DNA of 32,790 nucleotides from Christensenellaceae bacterium (GCA_031259085.1 JAIRMA010000049.1:1-32790), one strand, 5' to 3'; shown: positions 1 to 8,485, counted from the stretch's first letter. Numbers and translations: made by a program. Notes: generated from the sequence alone by a model not told the origin.

Positions 1-374
1 TTTTTTCTAGCTGCAAATTTATATATATTAGTCGAATGTTGCTTTAAGCATCAAAAATCACTAAACTAACTTGATAACAATTTCAATGTTGACACTAAAA
101 AAGTTGATTAAACTAGGCAAGTATGATAAAATGAATATTAGAAATAGTCATATGTTTTTAAATTGAACTCTTCTAATAGACAAGGACTATTAGATTTGAA
201 ATTATAATATACAAATCTGATTTATGATAAAGGTATTAACTAAATTTGAATCTACATAGATTCAGGTTTTGAATTTATAATAAGCAATATATTCTAACTT
301 TGTTCTGAGTAGACTTTAAAAACATGTAATAGATTTTCAATGTGTCAGAGGTTTTAAACAATAGGATATTACTT
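1..374. other. AT-rich upstream region
   Basis: No gene is visible in this stretch. It is strongly AT-rich with stops in all frames. The only structure I can support is a possible promoter at 104-132, listed separately. Confidence 0.5.
104..132 (+). promoter_or_regulatory. candidate sigma-A promoter for the apgM-alaS operon
   Basis: TTGATT (104-109) and TAAAAT (127-132) are separated by 17 bases. The site lies about 240 bases before the first start codon, so assigning it to the operon is inference. In DNA this AT-rich such a match can arise by chance. Confidence 0.3.
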
Positions 375-1571
375 ATGAAGTATGTAGTAATTTTAGGTGA
401 CGGGATGGCTGACAGGCCATTGCAAATACTTAATAATAAAACGCCGCTGGAATCGGCTAATATTCCAGACATAAACAGACTAAGTAGAGAGGGACAAACA
501 GGCTTAATTAAAACCGTACCAGATGAATTTAAACCTGGAAGTGATGTTGCAAACTTATCTGTATTAGGATATGCCCCAGGGAAGTATTATTCGGGCAGGA
601 GCCCCTTAGAAGCCTTAAGTATGGGCATTAATATGGAGCCTAGTGATGTCGCGATCAGGTGTAACCTGGTGACTATTAAAGATTCTGTAATGATAGATTA
701 TAGTGCAGGCGAAATCACTTCTAATGAGGCTAAAGAATTAATAGAGGCAGTAAACAACGAATTGGGTAGTGACATTTTTAAATTCTACTCTGGAGTTTCC
801 TATAGACATTGTCTTATTCTAAAAGAAACAGTGGACGTTAGTAAAATAATTCTTACTCCACCGCATGATATAACAAATAAAAACATAAAAGAGTACTTAC
901 CAAAAGGTAGTATGGCTTATAAATTTAAAGAGATGATACAGAATTCTGAAAAGATTCTCAAAAATCATCCCATTAATTTAAAGCGAATAGCTGATGGGAA
1001 AAAACCCGCTACGCATATTTGGTTATGGGGGGCTGGATTAAAACCAAACTTAACAAGTTTTAGAGAATTGTATGGGTTGAAAGGTACAATTATTTCCGCT
1101 GTTGATTTATTAAAGGGGATAGCGATAGGTGCAAAAATGAATGCACCTGAGATAGCTGGAGCCACTGGTACTCTTAATACTAATTTAGACAATAAGGTAA
1201 AAGCCCTTATCACTGCATTTGAGAATGGAGATGATTATGTATATTTGCATATCGAAGCTCCTGACGAATGTGGGCATCAAGGGGATCCAATTGGGAAAAT
1301 CAAGGCTATCGAAATGGTTAATAGAGCGGTTAAATTGACAATAGACTATCTTGATAGTACAAATTGTCCTTACACCATTGCTATTTTATCCGATCATGCA
1401 ACACCAATTGAGACTAGGACGCACAGTAGAGAAGCAGTGCCATATACTATTTATAACAGTATTAATCCCGCAAAATCCAGGTTAAATCACTCGGAGTCCG
1501 ATGCAAAAAACGGAGTTTATTTATCTACAGGCCAAGATTTGATAAAGGAAATGTTAGGAGTACATAGATGA
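375..1571 (+). CDS. apgM-type 2,3-bisphosphoglycerate-independent phosphoglycerate mutase / ThrB-like putative homoserine kinase
   Basis: A 398-residue member of the alkaline-phosphatase superfamily, in the archaeal-type phosphoglycerate mutase group. A bacterial subgroup of this size has been proposed to act as an alternative homoserine kinase in threonine synthesis. Visible motifs are the N-terminal metal site LGDGMAD (residues 7-13), the GSDVANLS segment with a candidate nucleophilic serine (about 56), and the C-terminal metal ligands DECGH (D297, H301) and SDH (D340, H341). An in-frame GTG exists at 342, but ATG 375 is preferred: AGGAT lies 7 bases before it and the protein then begins at the usual MKYVVILGDGMAD. 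The stop overlaps the alaS start by 4 bases (ATGA), implying translational coupling. Sequence alone cannot decide between mutase and kinase. No other threonine or glycolysis gene is in the window. Confidence 0.88.
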   Translation: MKYVVILGDGMADRPLQILNNKTPLESANIPDINRLSREGQTGLIKTVPDEFKPGSDVANLSVLGYAPGKYYSGRSPLEALSMGINMEPSDVAIRCNLVTIKDSVMIDYSAGEITSNEAKELIEAVNNELGSDIFKFYSGVSYRHCLILKETVDVSKIILTPPHDITNKNIKEYLPKGSMAYKFKEMIQNSEKILKNHPINLKRIADGKKPATHIWLWGAGLKPNLTSFRELYGLKGTIISAVDLLKGIAIGAKMNAPEIAGATGTLNTNLDNKVKALITAFENGDDYVYLHIEAPDECGHQGDPIGKIKAIEMVNRAVKLTIDYLDSTNCPYTIAILSDHATPIETRTHSREAVPYTIYNSINPAKSRLNHSESDAKNGVYLSTGQDLIKEMLGVHR

Positions 1572-3337
1572 TAACATCAAACATATTAAGGCAAAAATAT
1601 CTGGATTTTTTTAGAGAGAGAAATCATACCATTATACCATCATCCTCATTAATTCCAGACAATGATCCTACTGTTTTATTCACGACAGCGGGGATGCATC
1701 CGCTCGTTCCATATTTATTAGGTGCAAAACATCCAGGGGGAGTTAGACTTGCAAATGTTCAGAAATGTGTTAGGACTGTAGACATAGATAACGTAGGCGA
1801 TGCCACTCATTGTACTTTTTTTGAAATGCTAGGCAATTGGTCCCTTGGTGATTATTTTAAAAAAGAAAGCATCACCTGGAGTTATGAATTCCTGACAAAG
1901 GTTCTAAATATTGATCCCAAGTGCCTTGCCGTCTCAGTTTTTGAAGGCGACGCGGATGCTCCACGCGATGAAACTAGTGCAAAAGTGTGGGCAGATCTTG
2001 GGATTGACAAAGATAGAATTTTTTATTTACCCAAAAAAAATAACTGGTGGGGGCCTGCAGGCATTACAGGACCATGTGGCCCAGACACTGAGATATTTGT
2101 AATAATTCAAGACAAAGGTTGTAAAGAGAAATGCGGACCAGATTGTGATTGTGGTCGCTATGTTGAAATTTGGAACAATGTTTTCATGGAATACAACAAA
2201 GATTCAAATGGTATTTATAAGCCGTTAGATCAAAAAAATGTGGATACTGGAATGGGTCTTGAACGTACTGTAGCAATGCTAAACGGTTTTAAGAGCGTTT
2301 ATGAAATTGATATATTCACTGACGTCTTTAATTTATTAAAAGAGAGTTGCAAATTAGAATATAATGATAAAACCATACGTGGGATGCGTGTTATAGCTGA
2401 TCATATTAGAACCGCAGTTTTTATGTTAGGTGACGAGAAAGGAATAACACCATCAAATACTGATCAGGGTTATATTTTAAGACGTCTTATAAGACGCGCT
2501 TTAAGATTTGCAAGACAACTTGAGATATCATCGACAATTTTATCAGATATAGCTAAAATTTATATAAACGTATATAAAGATGTATATACTGAGCTTCATG
2601 AAAATGAAGAAACTGTTATTGATGAATTAGAAAAGGAAGTCAAGCGGTTTGAATCTACACTGCAACAAGGACTTAAAGAATTCGAAAAGCTATTGAAGTA
2701 CATACAAAATTCCAGAATTAGCGGTAAAGCTGCATTTAGACTGTACGAGACATTTGGTTTTCCAATTGAGATGACACAGGAGTTAGCAAACGATAATAAT
2801 GTTACGATTGACATGGAGGGATATGAAATCTCAGCAAAAGAACATCAAATTAAGTCGCAAGCAGGTGCTGAACAAAAGTTTAAAGGTGGTCTAGCGGATA
2901 CAGGCTTAAAAACTGCACATTTACATACAGCCACACATTTACTCTTAGCATCACTCAAGAAGTTGTTGAGTCCTGACATTTCACAAAAAGGTAGTAATAT
3001 CACGGCAGAGCGATTAAGATTTGACTTTAATTTTCCAAGGCCGTTAACTATAGAGGAATTGAACACAATTGAAAACATGGTAAATCAAGGTATAGCTGCT
3101 TCTGTTGATATTACGTGTGAGGAAATGTCATTAGAGGACGCAAAAAAGGCAGGAGCTACTGGTGTATTTGAGAGTAAATATCAAGATATTGTAAAAGTAT
3201 ATACAATCGAAAATTATTCAAAAGAAATATGTGGAGGCCCACATGCATCAAACACAAGAGACTTAGGCAAATTTAGAATTATTAAAGAACAATCAAGTTC
3301 TAATGGAGTTAGAAGGATCAAAGCAATATTAGAATAA
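1568..3337 (+). CDS. alaS: alanine--tRNA ligase, short form lacking the C-Ala domain
   Basis: Charges tRNA-Ala in the cytoplasm. At 589 residues it is about 290 shorter than usual bacterial AlaRS (around 875). The class II catalytic core starts at the N-terminus: the TTAGMHPLVPYLLG segment and the FFEMLGNWSLGDYF motif are typical. A cysteine-rich patch, CGPDCDCGRYVEIWNN, follows and then DTGMGLERT. The editing domain keeps both zinc and catalytic pairs: HTATH (H453, H457) and CGGPH (C555, H559). The protein ends about 30 residues after that, so the oligomerisation helix and C-Ala domain are absent. Nothing downstream encodes them, so this looks like a natural short form and not a frameshift. 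It overlaps the upstream gene by 4 bases. I recall similar short synthetases, with a comparable cysteine patch, from candidate-phylum genomes; that is memory, not a search. Confidence 0.93.
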   Translation: MITSNILRQKYLDFFRERNHTIIPSSSLIPDNDPTVLFTTAGMHPLVPYLLGAKHPGGVRLANVQKCVRTVDIDNVGDATHCTFFEMLGNWSLGDYFKKESITWSYEFLTKVLNIDPKCLAVSVFEGDADAPRDETSAKVWADLGIDKDRIFYLPKKNNWWGPAGITGPCGPDTEIFVIIQDKGCKEKCGPDCDCGRYVEIWNNVFMEYNKDSNGIYKPLDQKNVDTGMGLERTVAMLNGFKSVYEIDIFTDVFNLLKESCKLEYNDKTIRGMRVIADHIRTAVFMLGDEKGITPSNTDQGYILRRLIRRALRFARQLEISSTILSDIAKIYINVYKDVYTELHENEETVIDELEKEVKRFESTLQQGLKEFEKLLKYIQNSRISGKAAFRLYETFGFPIEMTQELANDNNVTIDMEGYEISAKEHQIKSQAGAEQKFKGGLADTGLKTAHLHTATHLLLASLKKLLSPDISQKGSNITAERLRFDFNFPRPLTIEELNTIENMVNQGIAASVDITCEEMSLEDAKKAGATGVFESKYQDIVKVYTIENYSKEICGGPHASNTRDLGKFRIIKEQSSSNGVRRIKAILE

Positions 3338-3368
3338 TTTTCAATTATATTAAAAAATAGTTGAAAAT
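3337..3368 (+). terminator. weak hairpin after alaS
   Basis: Arms 3337-3348 and 3357-3368 pair over 12 positions with one G-U, around an 8-base loop. No clear U-tract follows, so termination activity is uncertain. Confidence 0.35.
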
Positions 3369-3457
3369 GTCTTTAATATAGAATATAATAAATCTACGAT
3401 TTAAATTATTTGCGGAATTTTAGGATCATTTAAGATAAACAAGACAGGTGAATTATT

Positions 3458-4003
3458 ATGACAGGTTACGATTTTCTTGAAGAAATCGACAGAAATATAA
3501 AAAAGGCCAGTGTTCTTGATAATAAGGATTTCAGGGAAATTTTAGATGATGGGTTGACTGAAATCGCAATATATTGGCTTGAGCAATATAAAGAATTATT
3601 TAACCCTAAGGGGTTAAGACATGCCCATTTTGCGTACAGAACAGTAATTAGAGTTTCTTCTCTACATAATGACGTGGTAAACGGTGGATTCATACAATTT
3701 TTCGTGAGTAGTACGCCTGTCAGAAAAGTTGATTTTATCCAGGCATATATTGATGTTGGTTTGCCTCAGTATACAGATATCTTAAAAGATGCATTTAAGT
3801 TGTATAAAAAATACAAAAGAAAATTCAAGAAGAGAAAGAAAAAGGGGATAGATTTCAATAGGGATATCAAAAACCAAGCTTGCTGTGAAGCTTTTAAGAA
3901 ACTAGATAATAGATATTTGGGAGTAGAGGAAGAAGTTTACAATTATATAGCTAAATTTATAAGAAAAAACATGGATGTTTTTGGGAATGACGTTAAGATC
4001 TAA
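3458..4003 (+). CDS. DUF4375 / DMP19-like protein
   Basis: A soluble 181-residue protein. The core HNDVVNGGFIQFFVSS (about residues 68-83), followed by a helix running to a YTDILKDAFKLYKK segment, fits the DMP19/DUF4375 family. DMP19 of Neisseria was described as a DNA-mimic protein that binds a regulator; most members have no known function, and I do not claim DNA mimicry here. A lysine-rich stretch (about residues 119-130) is unusual and makes this member basic in the middle. AGGTGA lies 6 bases before the ATG. It stands alone, separated from alaS by 120 bases and from sipL by about 320. Its role in this cell is unknown. Confidence 0.7.
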   Translation: MTGYDFLEEIDRNIKKASVLDNKDFREILDDGLTEIAIYWLEQYKELFNPKGLRHAHFAYRTVIRVSSLHNDVVNGGFIQFFVSSTPVRKVDFIQAYIDVGLPQYTDILKDAFKLYKKYKRKFKKRKKKGIDFNRDIKNQACCEAFKKLDNRYLGVEEEVYNYIAKFIRKNMDVFGNDVKI

Positions 4004-4321
4004 ATTTAACATTTAAGAATCAACACCTTTAAATTAAAATTTAATAATGATTAGATCTTTTAAGTATTGTGTAGGAATAATTATTTATGTAAAACACATA
4101 CGATTAGTTTTTTTGCCTTTTAGCCAAAAATACTCATTTTTTCTAGTAAATAGTAATAATCTTTGATAATCAAAAAAGTTCAAGTAATTTATAAAAACCA
4201 ACAAAGTAAAGTAAAACTTTAAACTAGCTAAATTTTAACACATTTTACTTAAAGCAATTAAGTTGATATCATAAATTTCTGGTAATCACATATAATAAAG
4301 CACGACCTAATAGGAGGATAT
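4004..4321. other. intergenic region before sipL
   Basis: About 320 AT-rich bases with no gene. The only candidate signal is a sigma-E-like -10 (CATATAAT) just before sipL, listed separately. Confidence 0.45.
4265..4296 (+). promoter_or_regulatory. possible mother-cell sigma-E-type promoter for sipL
   Basis: CATATAAT (4289-4296) is one base from the sigma-E -10 consensus CATACAAT. GATATC (4265-4270) resembles the -35 core, but the 18-base gap is longer than the usual 14 or so. sipL is a sigma-E gene in Clostridioides difficile, so the assignment is biologically plausible. The sequence support is weak. Confidence 0.25.
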
Positions 4322-5806
4322 ATGCTAGTTAAAAGTGATCGACTAGGATTAGTGAGTCCACAACGTTTTTATATAGACCAAGAAATTTACTTGCCAAGCA
4401 TCAACGAAATCATAATTGTAAATGCCAGCATTAGAAAAAATTCAGTTGATTTATCCGAGAATGAAGCAAAAATCGCATACAACATTAAATATAATGTGAT
4501 ATATAGGGATTCAGCGCATATCGATTCTAAGGAAGATCAATTCGAACGGACTTTTAATATGAAAATTCCAGAATTGGCTCTAAACAAGTTGATAGATTTT
4601 GATATTTCCATTTTGAACATTGAGTATACGGGCACTATTAACTTAAAAATTAGAGCTGAGATAGAGATCAAAGGGTTTAAAGTTATCGAATCTGAGATAA
4701 TTTTGCCAGATATTGATAGTGACATATTAGTTAAGACCATGACTAGTTCAGTAGAGGAAATAGTACAAATTAAAGATAATAATTTTAAAGTAACTGGTGA
4801 ATTTGTTATAAAGGAGGGACTTAGCAAGATACTTCTTGACGATAGCAGAATTATTATTAATAAAGTCCAATACCGAACCGAGATTTGCACAGTAGAGGGT
4901 GAATGTTTAATAAACGTCATATATCTCTCTGATGGTAATATCTGCACTCGGCATTTCCCTATCAAGTTTAATGAGGAGTGCTTAATACCACTAGACGCGC
5001 CTATCGAAATTTCATGTATGGGTGAAGTTGTTGATTGTGAAATTATTGTAGACTGCGAATCGATTGAAAAAGAATCAACAACAATTAAAATATCTTTGAC
5101 TGGCAAAATTAAAGGATTTGGTATTATAAGTAAAGATGTTAATTTCCCAGTAGATGCATACAGCCTGATACAGGAATTAAATTTGAAATTTGATGATTAT
5201 GAGATACAAAAAAACAACTGTATAAATGTGAAAAACGAGAAAATTAAGGGTGTTATCCATCTAAATGATGATGATGTTAGAATTAGATCAATATTAGCTA
5301 CAACAGCACCTTATATTAGCATAATCGAAATTTCAAATACAGACGGACTATCAATTGATGGAATTGTCACATTAAATGTAATATATTTGAACAAGAATGA
5401 TGAGATTTCAACAGAGTTAGCAGAAATCCCATATCATATAACCCTTGATAAGGAGCTTGACAAGTTCATAAACCCAATTATAGGGAGAATGCTTATTACA
5501 GACACAAATGTGAGAGGCAAACACAATGATGAAATAGAGATAAATTTAGAATTAGACATTGTAATATTGGGGGTAAAAACAGATCATATAAAGTATATTA
5601 AATCAATAAAAGAAAATGGAGTAATTATTAATAATGAATCCGCAATTAGTATTTATGTAACAAAGAAGGATGAAACGTTATGGGATGTAGCAAAAGCACT
5701 GAAAACAGATCCAGAAAAATTATTAATTCAAAATCCAGAACTAAAAACGACTGTGCGTGACGGAGAAAAAGTTATACTGTATAGAGGGCTTAAAACAAAT
5801 CTGTAG
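4322..5806 (+). CDS. sipL: SPOCS/LysM spore coat morphogenetic protein (SipL-like)
   Basis: A 494-residue protein with three SPOCS (DUF3794) repeats (about residues 25-150, 170-275 and 325-420) and a C-terminal LysM domain (about 441-488, including KKDETLWDVAKALKTDPEKL). This is the domain order of SipL, which binds SpoIVA and anchors the coat to the forespore surface in clostridia. LysM mediates the SpoIVA contact in C. difficile. There is no signal peptide, as expected for a mother-cell cytoplasmic protein. AGGAGG (4312-4317) lies 4 bases before the ATG. It is monocistronic and convergent with the next gene. It is the best evidence in the window that the organism forms endospores. Confidence 0.9.
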   Translation: MLVKSDRLGLVSPQRFYIDQEIYLPSINEIIIVNASIRKNSVDLSENEAKIAYNIKYNVIYRDSAHIDSKEDQFERTFNMKIPELALNKLIDFDISILNIEYTGTINLKIRAEIEIKGFKVIESEIILPDIDSDILVKTMTSSVEEIVQIKDNNFKVTGEFVIKEGLSKILLDDSRIIINKVQYRTEICTVEGECLINVIYLSDGNICTRHFPIKFNEECLIPLDAPIEISCMGEVVDCEIIVDCESIEKESTTIKISLTGKIKGFGIISKDVNFPVDAYSLIQELNLKFDDYEIQKNNCINVKNEKIKGVIHLNDDDVRIRSILATTAPYISIIEISNTDGLSIDGIVTLNVIYLNKNDEISTELAEIPYHITLDKELDKFINPIIGRMLITDTNVRGKHNDEIEINLELDIVILGVKTDHIKYIKSIKENGVIINNESAISIYVTKKDETLWDVAKALKTDPEKLLIQNPELKTTVRDGEKVILYRGLKTNL

Positions 5807-5828
5807 GATTATTTGATAAGAACGAAAA

Positions 5829-5866
5829 CCTAGAATCTGCTCAGAATTTACTGGGTAGATTTTAGG
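5829..5866 (+). terminator. long RNA hairpin between convergent genes
   Basis: Arms 5829-5844 and 5851-5866 pair over 16 positions with three G-U pairs around a 6-base loop. On the minus strand the same three positions become mismatches, so the structure is best formed in the sipL transcript, 22 bases after its stop. No U-tract follows on the plus strand. On the minus strand a TTTT run follows, so it may also terminate the opposing gene. Confidence 0.5.
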
Positions 5867-5886
5867 GGAGAACTAACTTCAAAGAA

Positions 5887-6873
5887 TTAATTTTTGATAA
5901 TTGTAGCTATATAACGTTTTGGGTCGTATACGAGCTCATTAAATAATTCATGAGCATTATCAAAACTGACTGTTTTATCTATAAAATGAGTCAGATCTAA
6001 TGTGCGTTGTGCTAAGAGATTAACTGCACTTACAATTGCATTTACACCACAGGATACGCCTTTAACTGTTAATTGTTTTTTTGAAATCAATCCAATATTA
6101 GTCGATAGCATTATTGATGATGAGTTAACATTAACTATTAAGCAATCACCACACCTACATGCTAAACTGAACAAGAAATGAGGTGACACATCATCTTGAG
6201 CATGGAGTATCGTATGTTCTGCCATACGACCTCCCGTTATATCCATAACTCGTTGATAAACATCTTCAACAGTTTCATTAATAGTGTAATAAATTCCGCA
6301 TTTTTGCGCAATTTCTAAATGTGTTAAGTTGTTAGACACATAAATTGGAACACCTTGATAATACTTAACAAGTTGGGCCATCAGATTAGATAAAATTGAC
6401 CCACCTATTATTGCAACATAATCACCCTTATTTATATTGAATTTCTTAATAGCAGCAATTGCAACTGCTATGGTCTCTGTAAAAACTGCTTCAGTATCTT
6501 TAACATGATCTGGGAAGGGTATGATATTTTCATTAGGCATTGCTACGAAATCTCGAAGAAAGCCATCGCGGTCAGTACCATAAACAGGTACATAATTTAA
6601 CCCGTCATTTTTTACATAAGATAGATCATAAGGGTTAATTATCACTTTAATACCGCGTTTAAGTTTATACTCGGGTCGATCATCACTAACAGAAGCAGTT
6701 GCCATCCTGCACGGTACGATAGGGTATTTAGTATTCATTCTACCCTTATAAACACTTATGTCTGAGTCCGTTGGATAAATCAAATCAATTTTGAGTTTTA
6801 CAAGTTCAGGGCTGAATGATTCAGAATCACATATTTCAAAATCAGCATTCCCTTTCGCTTTGTAAATTTTCAT
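5887..6873 (-). CDS. MDR-superfamily dehydrogenase-like protein, zinc ligands lost
   Basis: At 328 residues it has the overall build of a medium-chain (zinc alcohol) dehydrogenase: an N-terminal GroES-like half, a DGFLRDFVAMP linker, a TETIAVAIAAI segment before the Rossmann fold, and a C-terminal lid. Key residues are missing. The usual catalytic Cys position reads PTDSD (34-38), the usual GHE reads CRMA (55-58), and the nucleotide-binding GxGxxG reads GGSILS. It may be a non-catalytic paralogue or a sugar-type reductase such as TarJ that has drifted. AAGGAAT lies before the ATG. It is convergent with sipL across a shared hairpin. The reaction cannot be assigned. Confidence 0.7.
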   Translation of the reverse strand: MKIYKAKGNADFEICDSESFSPELVKLKIDLIYPTDSDISVYKGRMNTKYPIVPCRMATASVSDDRPEYKLKRGIKVIINPYDLSYVKNDGLNYVPVYGTDRDGFLRDFVAMPNENIIPFPDHVKDTEAVFTETIAVAIAAIKKFNINKGDYVAIIGGSILSNLMAQLVKYYQGVPIYVSNNLTHLEIAQKCGIYYTINETVEDVYQRVMDITGGRMAEHTILHAQDDVSPHFLFSLACRCGDCLIVNVNSSSIMLSTNIGLISKKQLTVKGVSCGVNAIVSAVNLLAQRTLDLTHFIDKTVSFDNAHELFNELVYDPKRYIATIIKN

Positions 6874-7450
6874 ACTTTATTCCTTGTTTATCAAACAAAC
6901 CTAAATTCATAGATCTGTAGCTTTTCCATATTCAACCACAAATCTCGCTTGAATGCTTTCGGCATGCAAGTGTAGGAATTTGTGTCCTATGGCGTAATTT
7001 CCGCATTAGCTAGCGTAAAGTGTGCTCTAACTATACTAAACTAAGTAAAACTGGTACTTATGATAAGTTGTAGTCAAAATTATATATTATATGCTATTCA
7101 GCATCAAAATCACATTAGCAAACTTTTAATATTCCATCATCGTATATAAATCAGTGATATACAATATTTACTGAAACACTAGATTTAATAGTACATGTCA
7201 TTTTACCATAACAGACATAAATTAAGAGAGGTTAATCCATTTGAATTAACACAGTCTATTTAACGAGAATACTAAACAAACTTTTGACATAATATATTAG
7301 TCAAAAATATTTATTATGTTAACTTGTTAATTAGAATTAACATAGTTGATTGTTATTTAAAACACATCATTAAAATTATAGCATAAAAATTAAAACTTGG
7401 CAAGGTATTGTACATAGGCTCTTAATAGAATAGTACAAAAATGCAAAATG

Positions 7451-7474
7451 CCTTTTAGCTAAAAAGCTAAAAGG
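7451..7474. repeat. perfect inverted repeat (10-bp arms)
   Basis: CCTTTTAGCT (7451-7460) and AGCTAAAAGG (7465-7474) flank AAAA. An outer AATGC/GCATT pair (7447-7451, 7481-7485) may extend it asymmetrically. No U-tract follows on either strand. Confidence 0.6.
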
Positions 7475-7497
7475 ACATAAGCATTCTAATAGGAGAC

Positions 7498-7517
7498 TGG
7501 TGATAATTACATCACCA
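7498..7517. repeat. inverted repeat (7-bp arms)
   Basis: TGGTGAT (7498-7504) and ATCACCA (7511-7517) flank AATTAC. It lies 23 bases after the previous palindrome, so the two may form one structured RNA or protein-binding site. Confidence 0.45.
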
Positions 7518-7634
7518 ACCATGTCAAAAAATTGTAAGCTTAATTTAATTTGATGACGTATAACTGATATACTCATCATCTATTATTAACAAGGTGCTAA
7601 TAAAAATTGATGAAATTATCCAGTAACAGTTAGA

Positions 7635-8027
7635 TTAATTAGGCACCGTCATTTTATGGATCTCAAGCAGTTGATCAATCCATTTTGAAACACTCTTTCC
7701 GTAATCAACAGTTTTACGCTTTTCAGCTATAAAATCGAATATTTCGTCGGCTGGGATTAAAAGTCCTACTGATGTCACATCTGTTACATTTGCATTATCG
7801 AGATAACCTTTAATCCAACGATACGTCGTTGAACAATCTACATCCAATATTAGTCCGATAGTTCTATATGATAATCCTAAGACATATAAAGACACGGCCA
7901 TTTCAATTTGGTGTTTTCCGTTTAACTCAACAAACATCTCCCCGCAAGCCCTACATAAATATTTGTTAATTTCCTTGCGTGAGAAATAACTTATCACGCA
8001 ATCAGATTTACATTTGGTGCATAGCAT
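7635..8027 (-). CDS. InsA-like zinc-ribbon / helix-turn-helix protein
   Basis: A 130-residue protein. An N-terminal zinc ribbon (C3, C6, and CRAC around residues 25-28) is followed by a helix-turn-helix with the pattern LGLSYRTIGLILDVDCSTTYRWIK, split here as LGLSYRTIGLIL then DVDCSTTYRWIK (about 50-73). This is the arrangement of IS1-type InsA and related transposase N-terminal modules. No DDE catalytic partner follows, and no terminal repeats are seen, so it is either an orphan fragment or a domesticated DNA-binding protein. There is no Shine-Dalgarno site. Instead a TATAAT box ends 7 bases before the ATG, which suggests a leaderless transcript. The reading frame is intact, unlike the nearby dead elements. 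Confidence 0.6.
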   Translation of the reverse strand: MLCTKCKSDCVISYFSRKEINKYLCRACGEMFVELNGKHQIEMAVSLYVLGLSYRTIGLILDVDCSTTYRWIKGYLDNANVTDVTSVGLLIPADEIFDFIAEKRKTVDYGKSVSKWIDQLLEIHKMTVPN

Positions 8028-8063
8028 CTATAGTATTATACTGTAAAATATGCAAAAAAGCAA
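8028..8063 (-). promoter_or_regulatory. promoter placing the start site at the ATG (leaderless)
   Basis: On the minus strand TTGCTT (8063-8058), a 17-base spacer, and TATAAT (8040-8035) are followed by 7 bases and then the ATG at 8027. The predicted transcription start is at or next to the start codon. Confidence 0.5.
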
Positions 8064-8234
8064 ATATATTATATTTAATAGTGAAATTTCACAAAAATTT
8101 CATTTTCAAAAGAAAGCATAAAAGTTAATAGTAAATATGACGAATAACATTGACATATCTACATTAATTAATGTAAATAATGTCGATGCACAAATTAAAT
8201 AATTGTAATAATGAGTTTACTGCACTAGGAATAG

Positions 8235-8425
8235 TTATAATGAAAGTAAAAAAGCAAATATAAAAATTACAACTATAACAAATATAATATAAAAAACAAG
8301 TAGAAATGTCCTAGCAAGATTCCTTTAAGCGAGTTAAATTTGTCCTACAACTGAATTCTCTATTGTCCAGTATAGTCTAAAAAAATACCAATAAAAGTGA
8401 TGTTAATGATAAATAATATGATGAA
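8235..8425 (-). pseudogene. decayed copy of the two-TM protein family
   Basis: On the minus strand the part 8324-8235 reads RNLARTFLLVFYIIF and so on to a stop, matching RNFARAYLIV and the second TM helix of the proteins at 11649 and 12384. Further upstream, at about 8380-8425, another frame reads IIINITFIGIF, matching the first TM helix (ILMSVPFVGFF). DNA similarity to those genes is visible across the whole stretch, with frameshifts and stops between. It is a fourth, dead member of the array, on the far side of the polymerase element from the live copies. Confidence 0.6.
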
Positions 8426-8458
8426 TAACCTATAATGCCTTGTTGGTCCTAACAAATA

Positions 8459-8485
8459 GGGCTCCTTTTTTTTATGGAGGAGCCC
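8459..8485. terminator. GC-rich hairpin with T-run in the loop
   Basis: GGGCTCCT (8459-8466) and AGGAGCCC (8478-8485) form a perfect 8-bp stem. The run of T lies in the loop and not after the stem, which is unusual for a terminator. An imperfect palindrome around TTGTTGGTCCTAACAA lies just before it. It marks the border between the decayed two-TM gene and the polymerase element. Confidence 0.45.

Larger units (their letters stand above)
6874..7634. other. long noncoding region with palindromes
   Basis: About 760 bases without a convincing gene. The part near 6907-7005 is richer in GC and has a 32-codon open frame on the minus strand with coding-like composition but no start; it may be the tail of a lost gene. 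The rest is very AT-rich. Two perfect inverted repeats, at 7451-7474 and 7498-7517, are the only clear structures. Confidence 0.5.

Noticed and set aside
275-472. Minus-strand 65-codon frame over the start of the apgM gene
   Set aside because: It runs antisense to a clear enzyme gene and shows no motif or ribosome site.
4537-5106. 189-codon minus-strand frame inside sipL
   Set aside because: Antisense shadow of a well-defined SPOCS protein; composition rich in Ser/Ile as expected for the complement of acidic coding DNA.
6907-7005. 32-codon coding-like frame upstream of the dehydrogenase gene (minus strand)
   Set aside because: No start codon and no family match; too short to call a gene, mentioned only in the region entry.
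7284-7313. TTGACA followed by TATTTA on the plus strand
   Set aside because: The spacer is 18, the -10 is poor and no plus-strand gene follows.
7376-7579. 67-codon minus-strand frame
   Set aside because: No ribosome site, no motif, and it runs through two perfect palindromes; the frame is probably a by-product of those structures.
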